DNA from: Muraenolepis orangiensis
Taxonomy: Eukaryota > Chordata > Actinopteri > Gadiformes > Muraenolepididae
NCBI GenBank assembly: GCA_027704905.1
Contig: CM051002.1
Coordinates: 4,374,351-4,438,350 of the forward strand
Direction of reading: 5' to 3'
DNA length: 64,000 nucleotides
Both the position numbers and the translations under genes were made by a program. The notes below the pieces were generated by a model. The model was not told the DNA's origin. It saw only the letters and a list, made by a program, of their open reading frames with translations, and did not search any database. Each line of letters starts with the position of its first letter. Positions within the stretch are counted from its first letter, which is position 1. Positions 23,721-34,109 of the stretch are shown here, piece after piece.

Positions 23721-24444
23721 TTTTGTAATATGATGATATTGTGGTATCAATATACACAATTATGTTGCCTTCCTTGATGATAAAATGTCAAAATGAGGTA
23801 AAATTCTTATTTTAAAACAATATGATTTTCAAATGTCATAGTTTTGAAATAAATTAAAATGCAGTTCAATGCGATATATTTAATTTTTATGTAACATTTG
23901 GATCCTGGTTACAAATAGAAAAGGTATATGCTTATGGACTCATACAAGTTGAACATTATAAGGAATATATCCCATCTTCATCTTCAAAAAAACTAAAAAA
24001 GTTTTGCTGAAATAAAAAATTAAAACATGCTGTTATTTCCTGCTGATTAGTATTTGATGTGGTATCAAAACAGAGTGCTGTGAGCAACATCTTCTAGGCC
24101 GCTAATGGATTGCTGGCTAGACTCAGGCCTCTGGACGTCCCGGCTGATGATGCAAGATGTTTGCAGTGTAGGGGCCGGTGATTGACGATGCCGTGCTGCA
24201 CTTAGATTTTATCCCCACGCAAAATGATCTGTGCTTCTTTTTAGGGCTGCATTTCACAGCACCGCCCTGGCGTCTCTATTGAGATCAACACAAAAAAGTT
24301 TGTCCTTTAAATTTTCATGATTTCCGCACCAACATCTAACACACTCACTATATGCCTGCTGCCTCTTGGTGTACACACATTTAAACATGTCAACAATGTG
24401 TCTCATTTTGCATGGCTTTGCCGTGGAAGAGTGGCAGGGGCCCC
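23721..24444. other. AT-rich sequence, no gene seen
   Basis: No repeats or coding motifs recognised. Confidence 0.4.
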
Positions 24445-24890
24445 CCGCACCCAGGAATATAGGTGGGGTTAGAAAGGGGTTGGGGAGGAATATAGGTGGG
24501 GTTAGAAAGGGGTTGGGGAGGAATATAGGTGGGGTTAGGGAGGAATATAGGTGGGGTTAGGGAGGAATATAGGTGGGGTTAGAAAGGGGTTGGGGATGAA
24601 TATAGGTGGGGTTAGGGAGGAATATAGGTGGGGTTAGGGAAGAATTTGGGTGGGGTTAGGGAGGAATATAGGTAGGGGTTAGGGAGGAATATAGGTGGGG
24701 TTAGGGAGGTATATAGGTGGGGTTAAGTAGGTATATATGTGGTGTTAGGGAGTAATATAGGTATTGGTTGGGCAGAAATGTAGGTAGGGGTTAGGGCATT
24801 ATATAGGTAGGGAGGAATATAGGTAGGGGTTCGGGAGGAATATAGGTGGGCTTAAGGAGGTATATAGGTAGGGGTTGGTGAGGAATGAAG
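24445..24890. repeat. 22-bp minisatellite (GTTAGGGAGGAATATAGGTGGG)n
   Basis: About twenty units of GTTAGGGAGGAATATAGGTG with an alternative longer unit containing AAAGGGGTTGGGGA. The units become more diverged towards 24890. Confidence 0.92.
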
Positions 24891-26029
24891 TAGGGAAGAA
24901 ATGGAGGGAGTGAGGAAGGAAGCAAGCAGTCACAGAAAGGATAGAAGAAAATAAATAACAACAAATACCACAACACTTGAATGTATCACTTCCATTCTCC
25001 CGCACTTCTTATCCAATTAAAATGTGTCTCTCATTCTTGTTTGTTTGTTTACTCAGTTTACTGTTCACAGTAACAGTTACTGTGAACAGTAACAGTTACT
25101 GTTCACAGTAACAGTTACTGTTCTGTATAAGAGCTGATACAACAGTCGTAGTTCTGTATAATAACAGTCATAGTTCTCCAACAGTAGTCGTTGTTCTGTA
25201 TAATAACTTGTGCAACAGGTGGACTGTCAAACCGATGCCATGTTCTGTGTTCAACCAAAACTGTTCAACCTTCTTCTTCAGCTCTATTCTCCTGGGCTAA
25301 TAGCGCTGGTATCCGAGACCGCAGACCATCGTCATCGGCATGTCCAGTCTGTCAGAGAACTATTTCTGGAGGCTTACAACTCCCTCAGGGATCCCCCCCC
25401 CCCAAACTGGCAGAACACACTGAACTATCTCTGGACCATCTGTTTTACCCCGGGAACATTTTACAGTTTTCCGTCTCCCTCATTGGATCGGGAGGGGGTA
25501 TAATATTGTTGGTATGACTTGTGGGAGACTTGCTATACTCACTGCGGCAATGCCATTGCTGTTGGCAGGTAAAATTAAGCCTGTCCCCACAGTGTGCAGC
25601 TCGCCTGCCTTTCTATCATGTCTCCCCCCCCCTCCCCTCATTTCCTGTCTGGTCTTTTTTGGAATATTCGCTGTGCGGCTCTCTGACTGCCTGCTCCTAC
25701 CGCTCAGTGTTTATGTTGCTATCTGCCGTGCGTGTTTGTGCCGGTGTCTCACCACCTCACAGCCCATTGTTCGTTCTCGCTAGGCGTGTGCGGGGTCGGG
25801 CCTGTTGTTACCTTGTTGGGCCAAATTTATTGATCCATGCTTTTATCCAATTAGTGCACCCTCATGCAATTAATCCAAGTTAGGGCCGGTCTGCCGACAC
25901 CACGTTTTCAAAGCAGACACCCCACTCCTTAGTGGCTGGTGATTGTGATGGTGATGCTGATGCTGATGGCCATAGTGATGATGGCCATGGTCTCTCGCTC
26001 TGGCACTTTATGTTGCTCTCTCGTTCTCT
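24891..26029. other. No gene seen; contains alternating palindromes at 25058-25123
   Basis: Two overlapping plus frames at 25191-25517 show no motif. A (TGGTGATGATG)-like low-complexity stretch lies at 25935-25990. Confidence 0.4.
25058..25123. repeat. Alternating inverted tandem repeat of an 18-bp unit
   Basis: GTTACTGTGAACAGTAAC-type units alternate with their inverted centre TTCACA. The first pair (25058-25074 and 25076-25092) is a perfect palindrome with a 1-nt centre, and two more units follow. Confidence 0.88.
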
Positions 26030-26246
<217 letters not shown>

Positions 26247-26504
26247 TTCCCTCCACACCTCAATCAACACCAAACTGTTGATTGTGTGTGTTGCATTTTT
26301 GGTATGAATTTTGAAAGGCTTGTGCAAAAATGACCTATTTTACTTGACCTGTCATATAAACGTGTGACCAACTGTACACAAATACCACCATTGGTACCCA
26401 AACATGACACAAATATAACCAGCACACCTTAAGAGTTTGAAATGCATCCCCCCCAATAAAGACATAATTGAGCCACAGACATTAGACCATGTCATTTTTA
26501 TTAT

Positions 26505-26530
26505 ACCTTTTTCTTCTGTCTTTCTTACAG
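26505..26530 (+). promoter_or_regulatory. Splice acceptor of the cadherin exon
   Basis: A pyrimidine tract (CCTTTTTCTTCTGTCTTTCT) runs into ACAG at 26530. This is the strongest acceptor upstream of the candidate start codon at 26837. It is a prediction from consensus only. Confidence 0.6.
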
Positions 26531-26836
26531 ACGTCCTTGTCCATGCCCAGTTCCAACCCCTGAAAAGAAAGAAAGCCAGCCTGTCTGTAAAGAAGGACCC
26601 CCTCCCCCCCGGCCCAGGATGCCGCGCTCCAGCAAAGGGAGGCAAAAGATCGTTCCGGGAGATCAATCCACTCACAGCGATCAATCTGTATCTGTGTGGC
26701 CAAGAGGAAAATCACCTGCCCTGTAATTACCTGGAGTATTCTCCGCCAGGAGAGATTGCTTGCAATTCAGATGAGCCGGAGGGGAAGTCCTTAGCGGAAT
26801 TGTGGAGGGTGGAAGGCACTGTAAAAAGGGCTCAGC
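26531..26836 (+). other. Presumed 5' UTR part of the cadherin exon
   Basis: This lies between the predicted acceptor and the candidate ATG. The cadherin frame has an in-frame TAA at 26822-26824, so translation in that frame cannot begin earlier. Another frame (26437-26862) is open for 141 codons but shows no cadherin motif. Confidence 0.45.
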
Positions 26837-27145
26837 ATGATGAGTCCAGCTTCTGCATGTGAGACCCTACTACCCTCTGGAGCCGTGTGGATCCACGGGG
26901 CTCACAGGGTCTCTGTGACTCTGCTCCCGGTACTCCAAACCACAAGTACGAGTGGATCAGCGGAGAGAGGAGAACGAGGAGGATGAAGAGAAGAAGGAGG
27001 AGCAGGAGGAGGTGGAGGAGAGGGTGGTGGAAGCGATGAGGAGCAGGGTCTCATGTCCCATAAGCGGGTGAAGAGAGGATGGGTGTGGAGCCAGTTCTTC
27101 ATGGTGGAGGAGTACACAAGCACAGAGCCTCTCTACGTGGGGAAG
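26837..27145 (+). CDS. cdh22: Type II cadherin, first coding exon (likely cadherin-22), with in-frame TGA
   Basis: This exon should encode the signal peptide, propeptide and first strand of a classical type II cadherin, a calcium-dependent adhesion protein at cell junctions. The end is diagnostic: SHKRVKR is a furin site, then the mature protein starts GWVW (27077-27088) with Trp2 and Trp4, which swap into the partner in type II cadherins. SQFFMVEEYTSTEPLYVGK follows and the exon ends in phase 0 at 27145 before GTATGA. VEEYT-TEPLYVGK best fits cadherin-22 among type II members, by memory of the family. In frame upstream, ATG codons at 26837 and 26840 start a chain with a modest hydrophobic segment (VSVTLLPVL), giving 80 codons before the cleavage site. 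A TGA at 26984-26986 interrupts it, followed by a Gly-Glu-rich stretch. It may be an error, a variant, or a sign that the real N-terminus lies elsewhere. The furin-to-donor part is firm, the start is not. Confidence 0.8.
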
Positions 27146-28346
27146 GTATGATGCTTTTTGGGCCTATTCTGCCTTTTCTTTGGGTGTTTCGGTGTACAAC
27201 AATTACCTATCCAACCCCAAGAAGGCTGATAATCAGCCTTCTTAATAAATTACTCCCTGATAGCTGAAACATTTCACTGTGTGTGTACCTTTGTGACCTG
27301 GTAATTACCTCCGCCATTGAAAATGGGAGGACATGTATTTGACCAGTAAAAAGGATTCAAAATCTTCCAGATTCCATCATTATACAGATATTATCCAAAG
27401 AAAGAAAAAGAAAAAATCTTCAGAATTGAATGTCTCTCTCTTGTTCTGCTGCTCAGAGATTTGTTAATAACGATTCCTCGGGTACACAGGGACAGGCTTC
27501 CCATTTTTGAATCAGATGTCATGTCAGCTTGTAATGAAAGTTGGAAGCGGTAAAGGGCAAATTCTCAACTAAAGAACAATAATCAGATTTATTTCCCTGC
27601 ACAGCTCTTACTGTTCTTTCCTATTTTAAATCGTATCCTCATTGTTTTGACCTGAAAGATGAGTGGAACGCTGGGAAAACAAACAGCAAACCAACAGTGT
27701 GCTCTGTAATGGGTTGATTTAGGCTTGGCTGTGTGGCCTCATTAGCAAAATCCTATCTTTATACAAAGCTACTGCAACCAGCTCTCCAACAAAAAAACTA
27801 AATAATTTTTCAATATATTTCAATATTTTTTCAATATATAACAACAGCAACAAGCACACAGAATTGGCGCCAAGAGAGCGGCGGATTTTGATATTTTTTA
27901 ATTGTGAAGGCCCGCGATAAAGGCGAGGTCTGATCCAATCCCGTTTGCAATCCCACAGGGCGCCTGCGTGTTTACAGTCGGAAATACTTTTGAGCTCTCT
28001 TTGGCTCCGCCTCTCACATCTAGTCCATCAGCTGCTCTCCAAATGAACCTCAGTCAGTTGATGGAAGCGGACAGCATGTATAATTCAATCGGCTCTGTTG
28101 TGATGGGGCCCGGGGTGTAGGGCTATAGGGAGGATTGTATCCGTGGAGACAGCAGGCGGGGGGGGGGGGGGGGGGGGAGGGGGCCGTGATCATCAAGGAT
28201 GGGTTAAGCATCATTCATCCTCATCATTTCAAATTATTTTCGGTACAACTTACCGACAAATTAGAGGAGAAACATACAATCATAACAAACAGTACACACA
28301 TAGGGGTACCTGCATGGTATAAAATCATTTTTTTCAATCACATAGA
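27146..28346 (+). other. Start of the next cadherin intron; no other exon seen
   Basis: The intron starts GTATGA. It includes a 25-bp palindrome at 27219-27243 (AAGAAGGCTGAT, A, ATCAGCCTTCTT), a run of about 26 G at 28156-28181, and otherwise unique sequence. The next type II cadherin exon (HSD...GDG, then LDREQ) is not found anywhere downstream in the window. Confidence 0.55.
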
Positions 28347-28600
28347 GGCAGCAGTAGCTCAGTCTGTTGGGACTTGGCTTTGGAACCAGAAGGTCTCTGG
28401 TTCAAGTCCCCGAAAAGGACCAAGTATGGAGTGAGAACTGGTTTGATAACTAGTTTTCCTCCTGGGCACTGCCCAAGGTGCCTTTGAGCAAGGTCCCAGA
28501 CCGCTACACTGCACTGTATATACAATAGCTGTCCTGCTATGCTGATTATACTAGGATTGGTTAAATGCAAAGAAACTAATTTCACTGTGTGTACCAGTGA
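28347..28600 (+). mobile_element. SINE family B, near full length
   Basis: It starts GGCAGCAGTAGCTCAGTCTG (A box) and TGGTTCAAGTCCCCG (B box). The body has GGACCAAGTATGGAGTGAGA, CTGGGCACTGCCCAAGGTGC and GAGCAAGGTCCCAGACCGC. The tail is TTAAATGCAAAGAAACTAAT. Confidence 0.88.
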
Positions 28601-29027
28601 AAGCTTTGAAAGCCATTGAGGAAAGGGAGAACCATCGTCCCTAACATTTTGTCTTATTTTAACATTAAAGAGAAAAACTAATAGAAATACATTACAACAG
28701 ATTCATCTCTGAAAATATTGATAATATTACTATTTTAACACTTCGAAGGCACACCAATCATGTCCCCATGTCTAAGTACCAACGTCGCCCCCTGGGGAGG
28801 ATCATCCTCCCCAAGCTCTCCATTAAAGTCTGTTATAAAAATCCGGACCTGAGCGGCCGGTGAGTCCTGGTTTTAACATGAGTGTGTACGGCAGTGAGGG
28901 AGGACAATCCTCCCTTAGGGCGGGTTTAGCAAGAGGCTCTGTGAATCAATCAGCAGAGCTCCGTTCACTGGTAAATACCCAATCAGAGTTTTGGCGGGGC
29001 GGGTTATCATCATAACACACCATAACT
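28601..29027. other. No gene seen
   Basis: Contains two short perfect inverted repeats, TGGGGAGGAT/ATCCTCCCCA near 28793 and GGGAGGA/TCCTCCC near 28899, with no other structure. Confidence 0.4.
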
Positions 29028-29300
29028 GAGGACATCAGGAGCTGGATGACCAGGAATTTCCTCAAGCTCAACACTAGCAAAACTTAGGCCCTGCTCATCG
29101 GCTCCAAATCCACCCTCACAAAACACCCCAGCTCCAAACATCATCATCGACGGCTTCCCCATACCATTCTCTTCCTCCCAAGTAAAAAGCCTCGGTGTCA
29201 TTCGAGATGGCTCACTCTCATTCGCACCACACATTAAAAACATCACCCGCACTGCCTTCTTCCATCTTCAGAACATCTCCAGAGTCCGCTCATCTCTGTC
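29028..29300 (+). pseudogene. LINE reverse transcriptase fragment
   Basis: The plus strand reads DIRSWMTRNFLKLNTSKT, a TAG at 29085, ALLIGSKSTLTKHPSS, then after a frameshift near 29125 NIIIDGFPIPFSSQVKSLGV and SFAPHIKNITRTAFFHLQNI. This is the stretch just after the FADD motif of CR1/L2-type LINEs, where WM..NFLKLN..KTE and SLGV are typical. It is cut off at 29300 by a TG microsatellite. The next part of the same protein type appears at 43738, in a separate copy. Confidence 0.82.
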
Positions 29301-29302
29301 TG

Positions 29303-29373
29303 TGTTTGTGTGTGTGTGTGTGTGAGTATGCATTCATGCACGTCTATATGTGTTTGTGTGTGCGCACATGCAG

Positions 29374-29410
<37 letters not shown>
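29303..29410. repeat. (TG)n microsatellite
   Basis: Two TG blocks with a GCATTCATGCACG interruption. Confidence 0.95.
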
Positions 29411-29411
<1 letters not shown>

Positions 29412-29539
29412 CTCTCCCCTGCTGGATGGCTGATATTAGAACTTTTATTAGAGCAATAGTAGATTAAATACAGCCGTTGATCATCCCTACCGGCTCGGGC
29501 CGTGTGCAACAAGCTACTTTATGATAAATAAAGTAGTTG

Positions 29540-30785
29540 GTTCAATTGGCGAGCCGTCTAAGAACCGGTTTGCGTTTCCACCGACTTTTTCGCCGAGAGA
29601 GCCACGTCATGACGTCACTGTTAACGTCTCTGCTTTCCCAGCAGCTCGCGCCAACTTCCACAACAGTGGAATTACATGATGGATGTAAAAGTTTGTAGAT
29701 TTCAGGCTACAAACAGCTGCTCATCTTTAGTGCTATGGACGCGATTACGTTGAAGCCCCTAACTGTGATAAAGGACTATACTAATAAAATGGACTTGACG
29801 TTAGAGCTGCATTAATAGAGTACTTAAACAGAAGGGACCATTTGCCTTTTCTTCTTCAAAACTGTCATCTTGTATTATGTTTCTCGGTTGATAAAGCATA
29901 ATGAAGCGGACATTGTATGAAAAATAGAAATGTTTTATTTAAAAAAAAACATTAAATACACAATATACAGTAATCACAAAATGTAAAAGTATAGAGTGCA
30001 GTGTAATAAGTCAATGTTAAAAAAGCTCCGAGGGGCTGAGGGGCTCCTGTGAGCTGCAGCCCAGTGGGGCGGTAGCTCCGCATCGACAACGTCCAGGGAA
30101 GACGACTCCATAAACAACTAAAACAAGAGAAAAGCCTAGCAATCATAGCTCCTCATTTCTGATGATAGGAATATAACATTGATGTGATAATGAGCAGCTC
30201 GCTGAACAGATTATAAATACAAAGCTGGTTGGCAACACGGGATATATTTATAAAGTAAAACTTACCAGAACCAGAGTGACAGCAGCGGATCATCAGTTTG
30301 TTATCGATTAGCTCCTCGTATCGTCCAGTTTGTTATCGATTAGCTCCTTGTATCGTCCAGTTTGTTATCGATTAGCTCCTCGGTCCTGTCCCCCGCTGAA
30401 GACATCTCACGCTGTAGTTTTTCTAATAGCGGTTTGTTCTAGAAGCTCCTCTAGTTTATTGTGACCTTCTGCCGAGGACAACAACGCAAACAAACGCAGT
30501 TTGTCTCGTCCACGGACCACTGTCACCTTCACGTCCACAGAGAATTTTACTGATTTAAAAAATGGCGGAAAAAAAGTTTGAGTTTTTTTGAGTTTGTCCG
30601 ATAAGCCCCGCCCCCAGCCCCTGACGTAGTGGAGCCTGCTGGCTAGCCCAGCTTCGAAGTGGAGCCACAAACAAACAACTTAACCGGGCCAGAAAGTGGC
30701 TCCATCGCGGTGGAAACGCAAAGAACTGGTTCGAGATGACGCGCAAGCTCCGAACCAGCCCTCAAAACAGCTTGGTGGAAAAGAG
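29540..30785. mobile_element. Probable non-autonomous DNA transposon, degenerate inverted ends
   Basis: Near the left end GAACCGGTTTGCGTTTCCACCG (29563) and near the right end the reverse complement of CGGTGGAAACGCAAAGAACTGG (30708) match over about 20 bp with small gaps. The similarity extends loosely about 20 bp outwards and to a shared GAGCCAC motif inside. No transposase remains. The extreme ends and a target duplication are not clear. Confidence 0.5.
30290..30385. repeat. 34-bp tandem repeat, about 2.7 copies
   Basis: The unit is GTTTGTTATCGATTAGCTCC followed by TCGTATCGTCCA. The second unit reads TTGT and the third diverges after CTCCTCGG. Confidence 0.88.
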
Positions 30786-31798
30786 GCATTAGAGAGCAAT
30801 GAGCAAGCTGCTTGGTTCACTAAATTGACCCTAATGAATCCTTATGGGCTTTATGTGACAGCATGACAGCAGGAATTTTTCCACCCTGTGCTTATATGGA
30901 AGGCGATTATTGCTTGCACGTGGACTATAGAGGAAAATTGATTCAATTAAAATAAATGTACTCATTTAAGTGGCAGTTACGTTTTCATACGTATAGCAAT
31001 ATGATGGGCTGATTAATGATGTAGTTGTAATGATTTGACTTATTTTAGACCTTCAAATTCAAAAGTTCATTTTTGAAAAATCGTCATAGAGCCTTAATAT
31101 TAGGCTTAGTAAAAGCTCTGCATATGCTGAGTTTAGTTCTGGAAAGTATAATTAAAATACAGGAGCCAATCAATCTGAAATTCAAACATGTTTTCAATTT
31201 TCTAAGATGGCTGCCAGCTGGATTGTAAATTGAACAAGTTCTCATATCATTTGATTGCGTTGTCCAATAAATTTTTCTAAAATGTCTCCATGCTGAAGAG
31301 AGGTTGTCTAACTGTGCTTTGTCCGAACTCTCGCCCTCGACCGGTTTAGTAAAACCTGCTAGGAGTTACCTCCTACCGGCATAGATCTCATGGTTCAATG
31401 AGGTATTATTAAATGTATCAAATAAAGGGTTGGGGAAATGAAAAACATGACAGGTAAATTAGCATATGGTGCTGAACAGATAGCACTCCTAAATAATAAA
31501 TGATCAGCTAGTAACCTAACGGTTGTAAGATCAGGTCTGGAGGCAAATGCATCTCCCACTGAAGCAGCCACAGCCACTGAACCATGACAAACTGAAAATA
31601 TCACTTTAAGAGTAAAAGGCACCTGTGCTGAGATCACAAATATAAGGAAAACAAATACATAAGAGTGATGAGAAAATGCTGGGAAAAAACTGTATACAGA
31701 GCAGGGATGGTTATAAAGTAATCTTACCAGATAACACTTATTTGTTTTAGGTGGATGATGAGGAGATGGAACCCCTACTCTTCATCCCATTCACTAGT
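30786..31798. other. No gene seen
   Basis: AT-rich unique sequence. The small minus frame at 31395-31637 has no motif. Confidence 0.4.
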
Positions 31799-32674
31799 TT
31801 ACAGCTGTGACCAATAGGAGATGTAGTTTGTCCTTTCCAAGTCATCAGGTGGGAGACGGATTGTTCTCTTCTTCAGTTTGTGCCACTTGGAAACTCTGGC
31901 CTGCCTGCAGGTCACATCTGCACTCTCATCATAAATTATGGAAAGGACAAATGCCTTCATATCTGCTCTGACTTCATGTTTTAACTTCAGACCCCCACCC
32001 ACGCATCTTGCCTCAGGATCAATCCTCATCCTCTCCAACACCTTCTTCTTCCCAGGCCCATATAATCCTGAGGTGTGGTAACTGCCAGTGATCATGCTCA
32101 TCATCCTTGATGCTGAGGGGAAGGTCATACTTCTCATTGACGAGGATGATGAGGTATGCGTGACGTGAGAATATGATAGCACAGATCTTATCCAGGTAGT
32201 CACTCCAGCGGTACTCCTAACCATCCCGTTCCTAGCCTCACGGTCTTCAGGTGTGGGGGTGGCAAGCCGCCAGATCAGCCTCATGTCCACAAGGCTAATG
32301 TAGTCTTGTGTTTTTTCTCTTACTGGTTCTAGTTTGAAGAGCTCTAAGAACTTGCTCTTCATCGTCTTGTGCATTGACCCATCCACATTGTAGAGTGAAA
32401 GGCACTCCTCAGTCACTATCCTCTCAAGGGCTGACTTGAGTTGGATCATACCTGATCCCTCCGCAAGATCCACCAGGGCTGCCAGCCCTGATCTCTCCAT
32501 ATTGGCCATCTTCGTATGAGCACCAGATGGTACAAAGATAATTTTGCCAGCAAAATTCTGCCTCTTATTCCTGTGGATAGGTCGCAGTGAGAGGCTTGAT
32601 ATTTGTGAATACTCACTCTTGCAGGAAGGTTTCAACCTGAGCTTGGCCATCTGGAAGGGTCGTCTTGAGGTCAT
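31799..32674 (-). pseudogene. 291-codon ORF of a dispersed, unidentified protein family, with a shifted-frame segment
   Basis: I do not recognise a named gene. The ORF starts MTSRRPFQMAKLRLKPSCKS and is open to 31799, with no stop. Internal clues point to a protein once under selection: RLIWRLATPTPEDREARNGM, SGLYGPGKKKVLERMRIDPE, HEVRADMKAFVLSIIYDESA and ARVSKWHKLKKRTIRLPPDD are well-formed. The segment from about 32215 to 32085 is Ser-Thr-rich and odd. In the neighbouring frame it reads EYRWSDYLDKICAIIFSRHA and LIILVNEKYDLPLSIKDDEH, far more protein-like. So two indels probably compensate. GSYHTSGLYGPGKKK is reminiscent of a GSDHTSGF-x-GKKK block in FEN/PIN-nuclease-like proteins dispersed in fish and invertebrate genomes. 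That link is from memory and weak. The frame is intronless. It may be a transposon-borne or retrocopied fragment. Confidence 0.5.
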
Positions 32675-33227
32675 GCACTAATTCTGATGAGGTGACCAGG
32701 CCAGACTGTAATGACCTCATTGTTGGTAAAGAGATGTCAGAGGGCTCAGCTGCTAAATCTGTCATACATGCCTGCATACATGCAGGTCCTGAAATGCCTG
32801 CTTATCCTTCTTCATCCTCGCTGGCTGGCATACATGCTTCCTATAACGACGCTGGCACTTGAGGCTCTGCTTTACAGTTGCTTCTCATTCTGTAGAAGCT
32901 GAGTCTATCCTTTCTTTAGCTTATAGTTCAGGTTCATTGTTGTTTTTATCCAAAGGTCAAGCGGCTGGCAGGAGTAGGGCAGCCCTGTCATGGACTGGAT
33001 GAACTGATATTTTAGGAAGGCCCTTTGATAGTACAAGTAACCAGAGCTTCATCAGGCTACATTAACCACACACGTTGACCTTTCTGACCTGAGATGACCT
33101 CTGTGTAGGCCACTTGTAACTTCACTGTCCAGAACTCAACTTAATATGAGCAGAGCTTTAATTTGAGCATAATATCAAGTCTCTATGATGATTTTGAAAA
33201 ACTGACATTTTAGAGCCCAAAGTAAGT
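32675..33227. other. No gene seen
   Basis: Possibly the continuation of the family above, but no frame holds. Otherwise unique. Confidence 0.35.
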
Positions 33228-33381
33228 ACAACGGAATGCTTACTCCCCATTCCCTCTTGCAGTATACATTTCCTAAGTTAACACTATATACTATACTATG
33301 TACAAAACTATACTAAACTATACAATATTATACAATTTTAAACTATAAACAACCCTTTATACTACCTATGATATGCTATAC
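33228..33381 (+). repeat. Dispersed repeat, left part, interrupted by the hAT insertion
   Basis: AACGGAATGCTTACTCCCCA and GCAGTATACATTTCCTAAG, then CTATA-rich sequence, match the copies at 37267, 39967 and 40384. It continues at 34829 after the hAT element. Confidence 0.72.
33374..33381. repeat. hAT target-site duplication, left
   Basis: TGCTATAC, identical to 34821-34828. Confidence 0.92.
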
Positions 33382-33759
33382 CAGGGATCGGCAACCTTAG
33401 GCATGCGTGCCACAGTTGGCACGCTGCAGCTTAACCATTGGCACACTAGCATTTAGGTAATCAGTTAATAAGTGTGCAAAAGAGAAACTTTTGGTGGGAA
33501 ATGTTGAAGTGCTTTCTCATCCGCATGCGAAATTACCTCTTTCACAGACAACCTGATCTCTCAAAAATACGTGACTGACCAAGACCCCTTAACACCGTGG
33601 TGGAGACACGGAAACAATCCCCATGTAAGTTTAATGTCATGGTAATACCATGGTAATACATCTACATGCGGGCTTCTTCAACACACACTGATGCACAAGC
33701 CCGATTGCCCCCGCTGGCGGAGACAGACGCAGCAACTTGTAAGAAACAGCGTCTCAGCT

Positions 33760-34020
33760 GTCACCGTTTCCCCAGCCCTCACCCGGATCGCCACGCCCCC
33801 TTATCAGTCCCGCATTCACGTCACCGTTTCCCCAGCCCTCACCCGGATCGCCACGCCCCCTTATCAGTCCCGCATTCATGTCACCGTTTCCCCAGCCCTC
33901 ACCCGGATCGCCACGCCCCCTTATCAGTCCCGCATTCATGTCACCGTTTCCCCAGCCCTCACCCGGATCGCCACGCCCCCTTATCAGTCCCGCATTCATG
34001 TCACCGTTTCCCCAGCCCTC
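33760..34020. repeat. 60-bp minisatellite inside the hAT element, about 4.3 copies
   Basis: The unit begins GTCACCGTTTCCCCAGCCCT and contains CACCCGGATCGCCACGCCCC and TTATCAGTCCCGCATTCA. Copies are almost identical, so the expansion is recent. Units abut directly, without spacers. Confidence 0.95.
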
Positions 34021-34109
34021 GATGGACATGAACTGGATTGATCTCTGATAGACTGGCTGGATACACAGGACATGATAATGCAGCTGATTGAGCTGAAGAG
34101 TTCGACACT

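Noticed and set aside
24445..24760. GTTAGGG words resembling interstitial telomere repeats
   Set aside because: The period is 22 bp with AATATAGGTGG between the words, not tandem TTAGGG.
26437..26862. 141-codon open frame upstream of the cadherin start
   Set aside because: It crosses the predicted splice acceptor, has no motif and is in a different frame from the cadherin end.
27219..27243. Stem followed by AATAAA, like a terminator or histone 3' end
   Set aside because: Rho-independent terminators do not apply in a vertebrate, and no gene ends here. It lies in the cadherin intron.
33760..34020. Regular 60-bp direct repeats suggestive of a CRISPR array
   Set aside because: Units abut without variable spacers, and the array lies inside a eukaryotic hAT element. 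It is a minisatellite.
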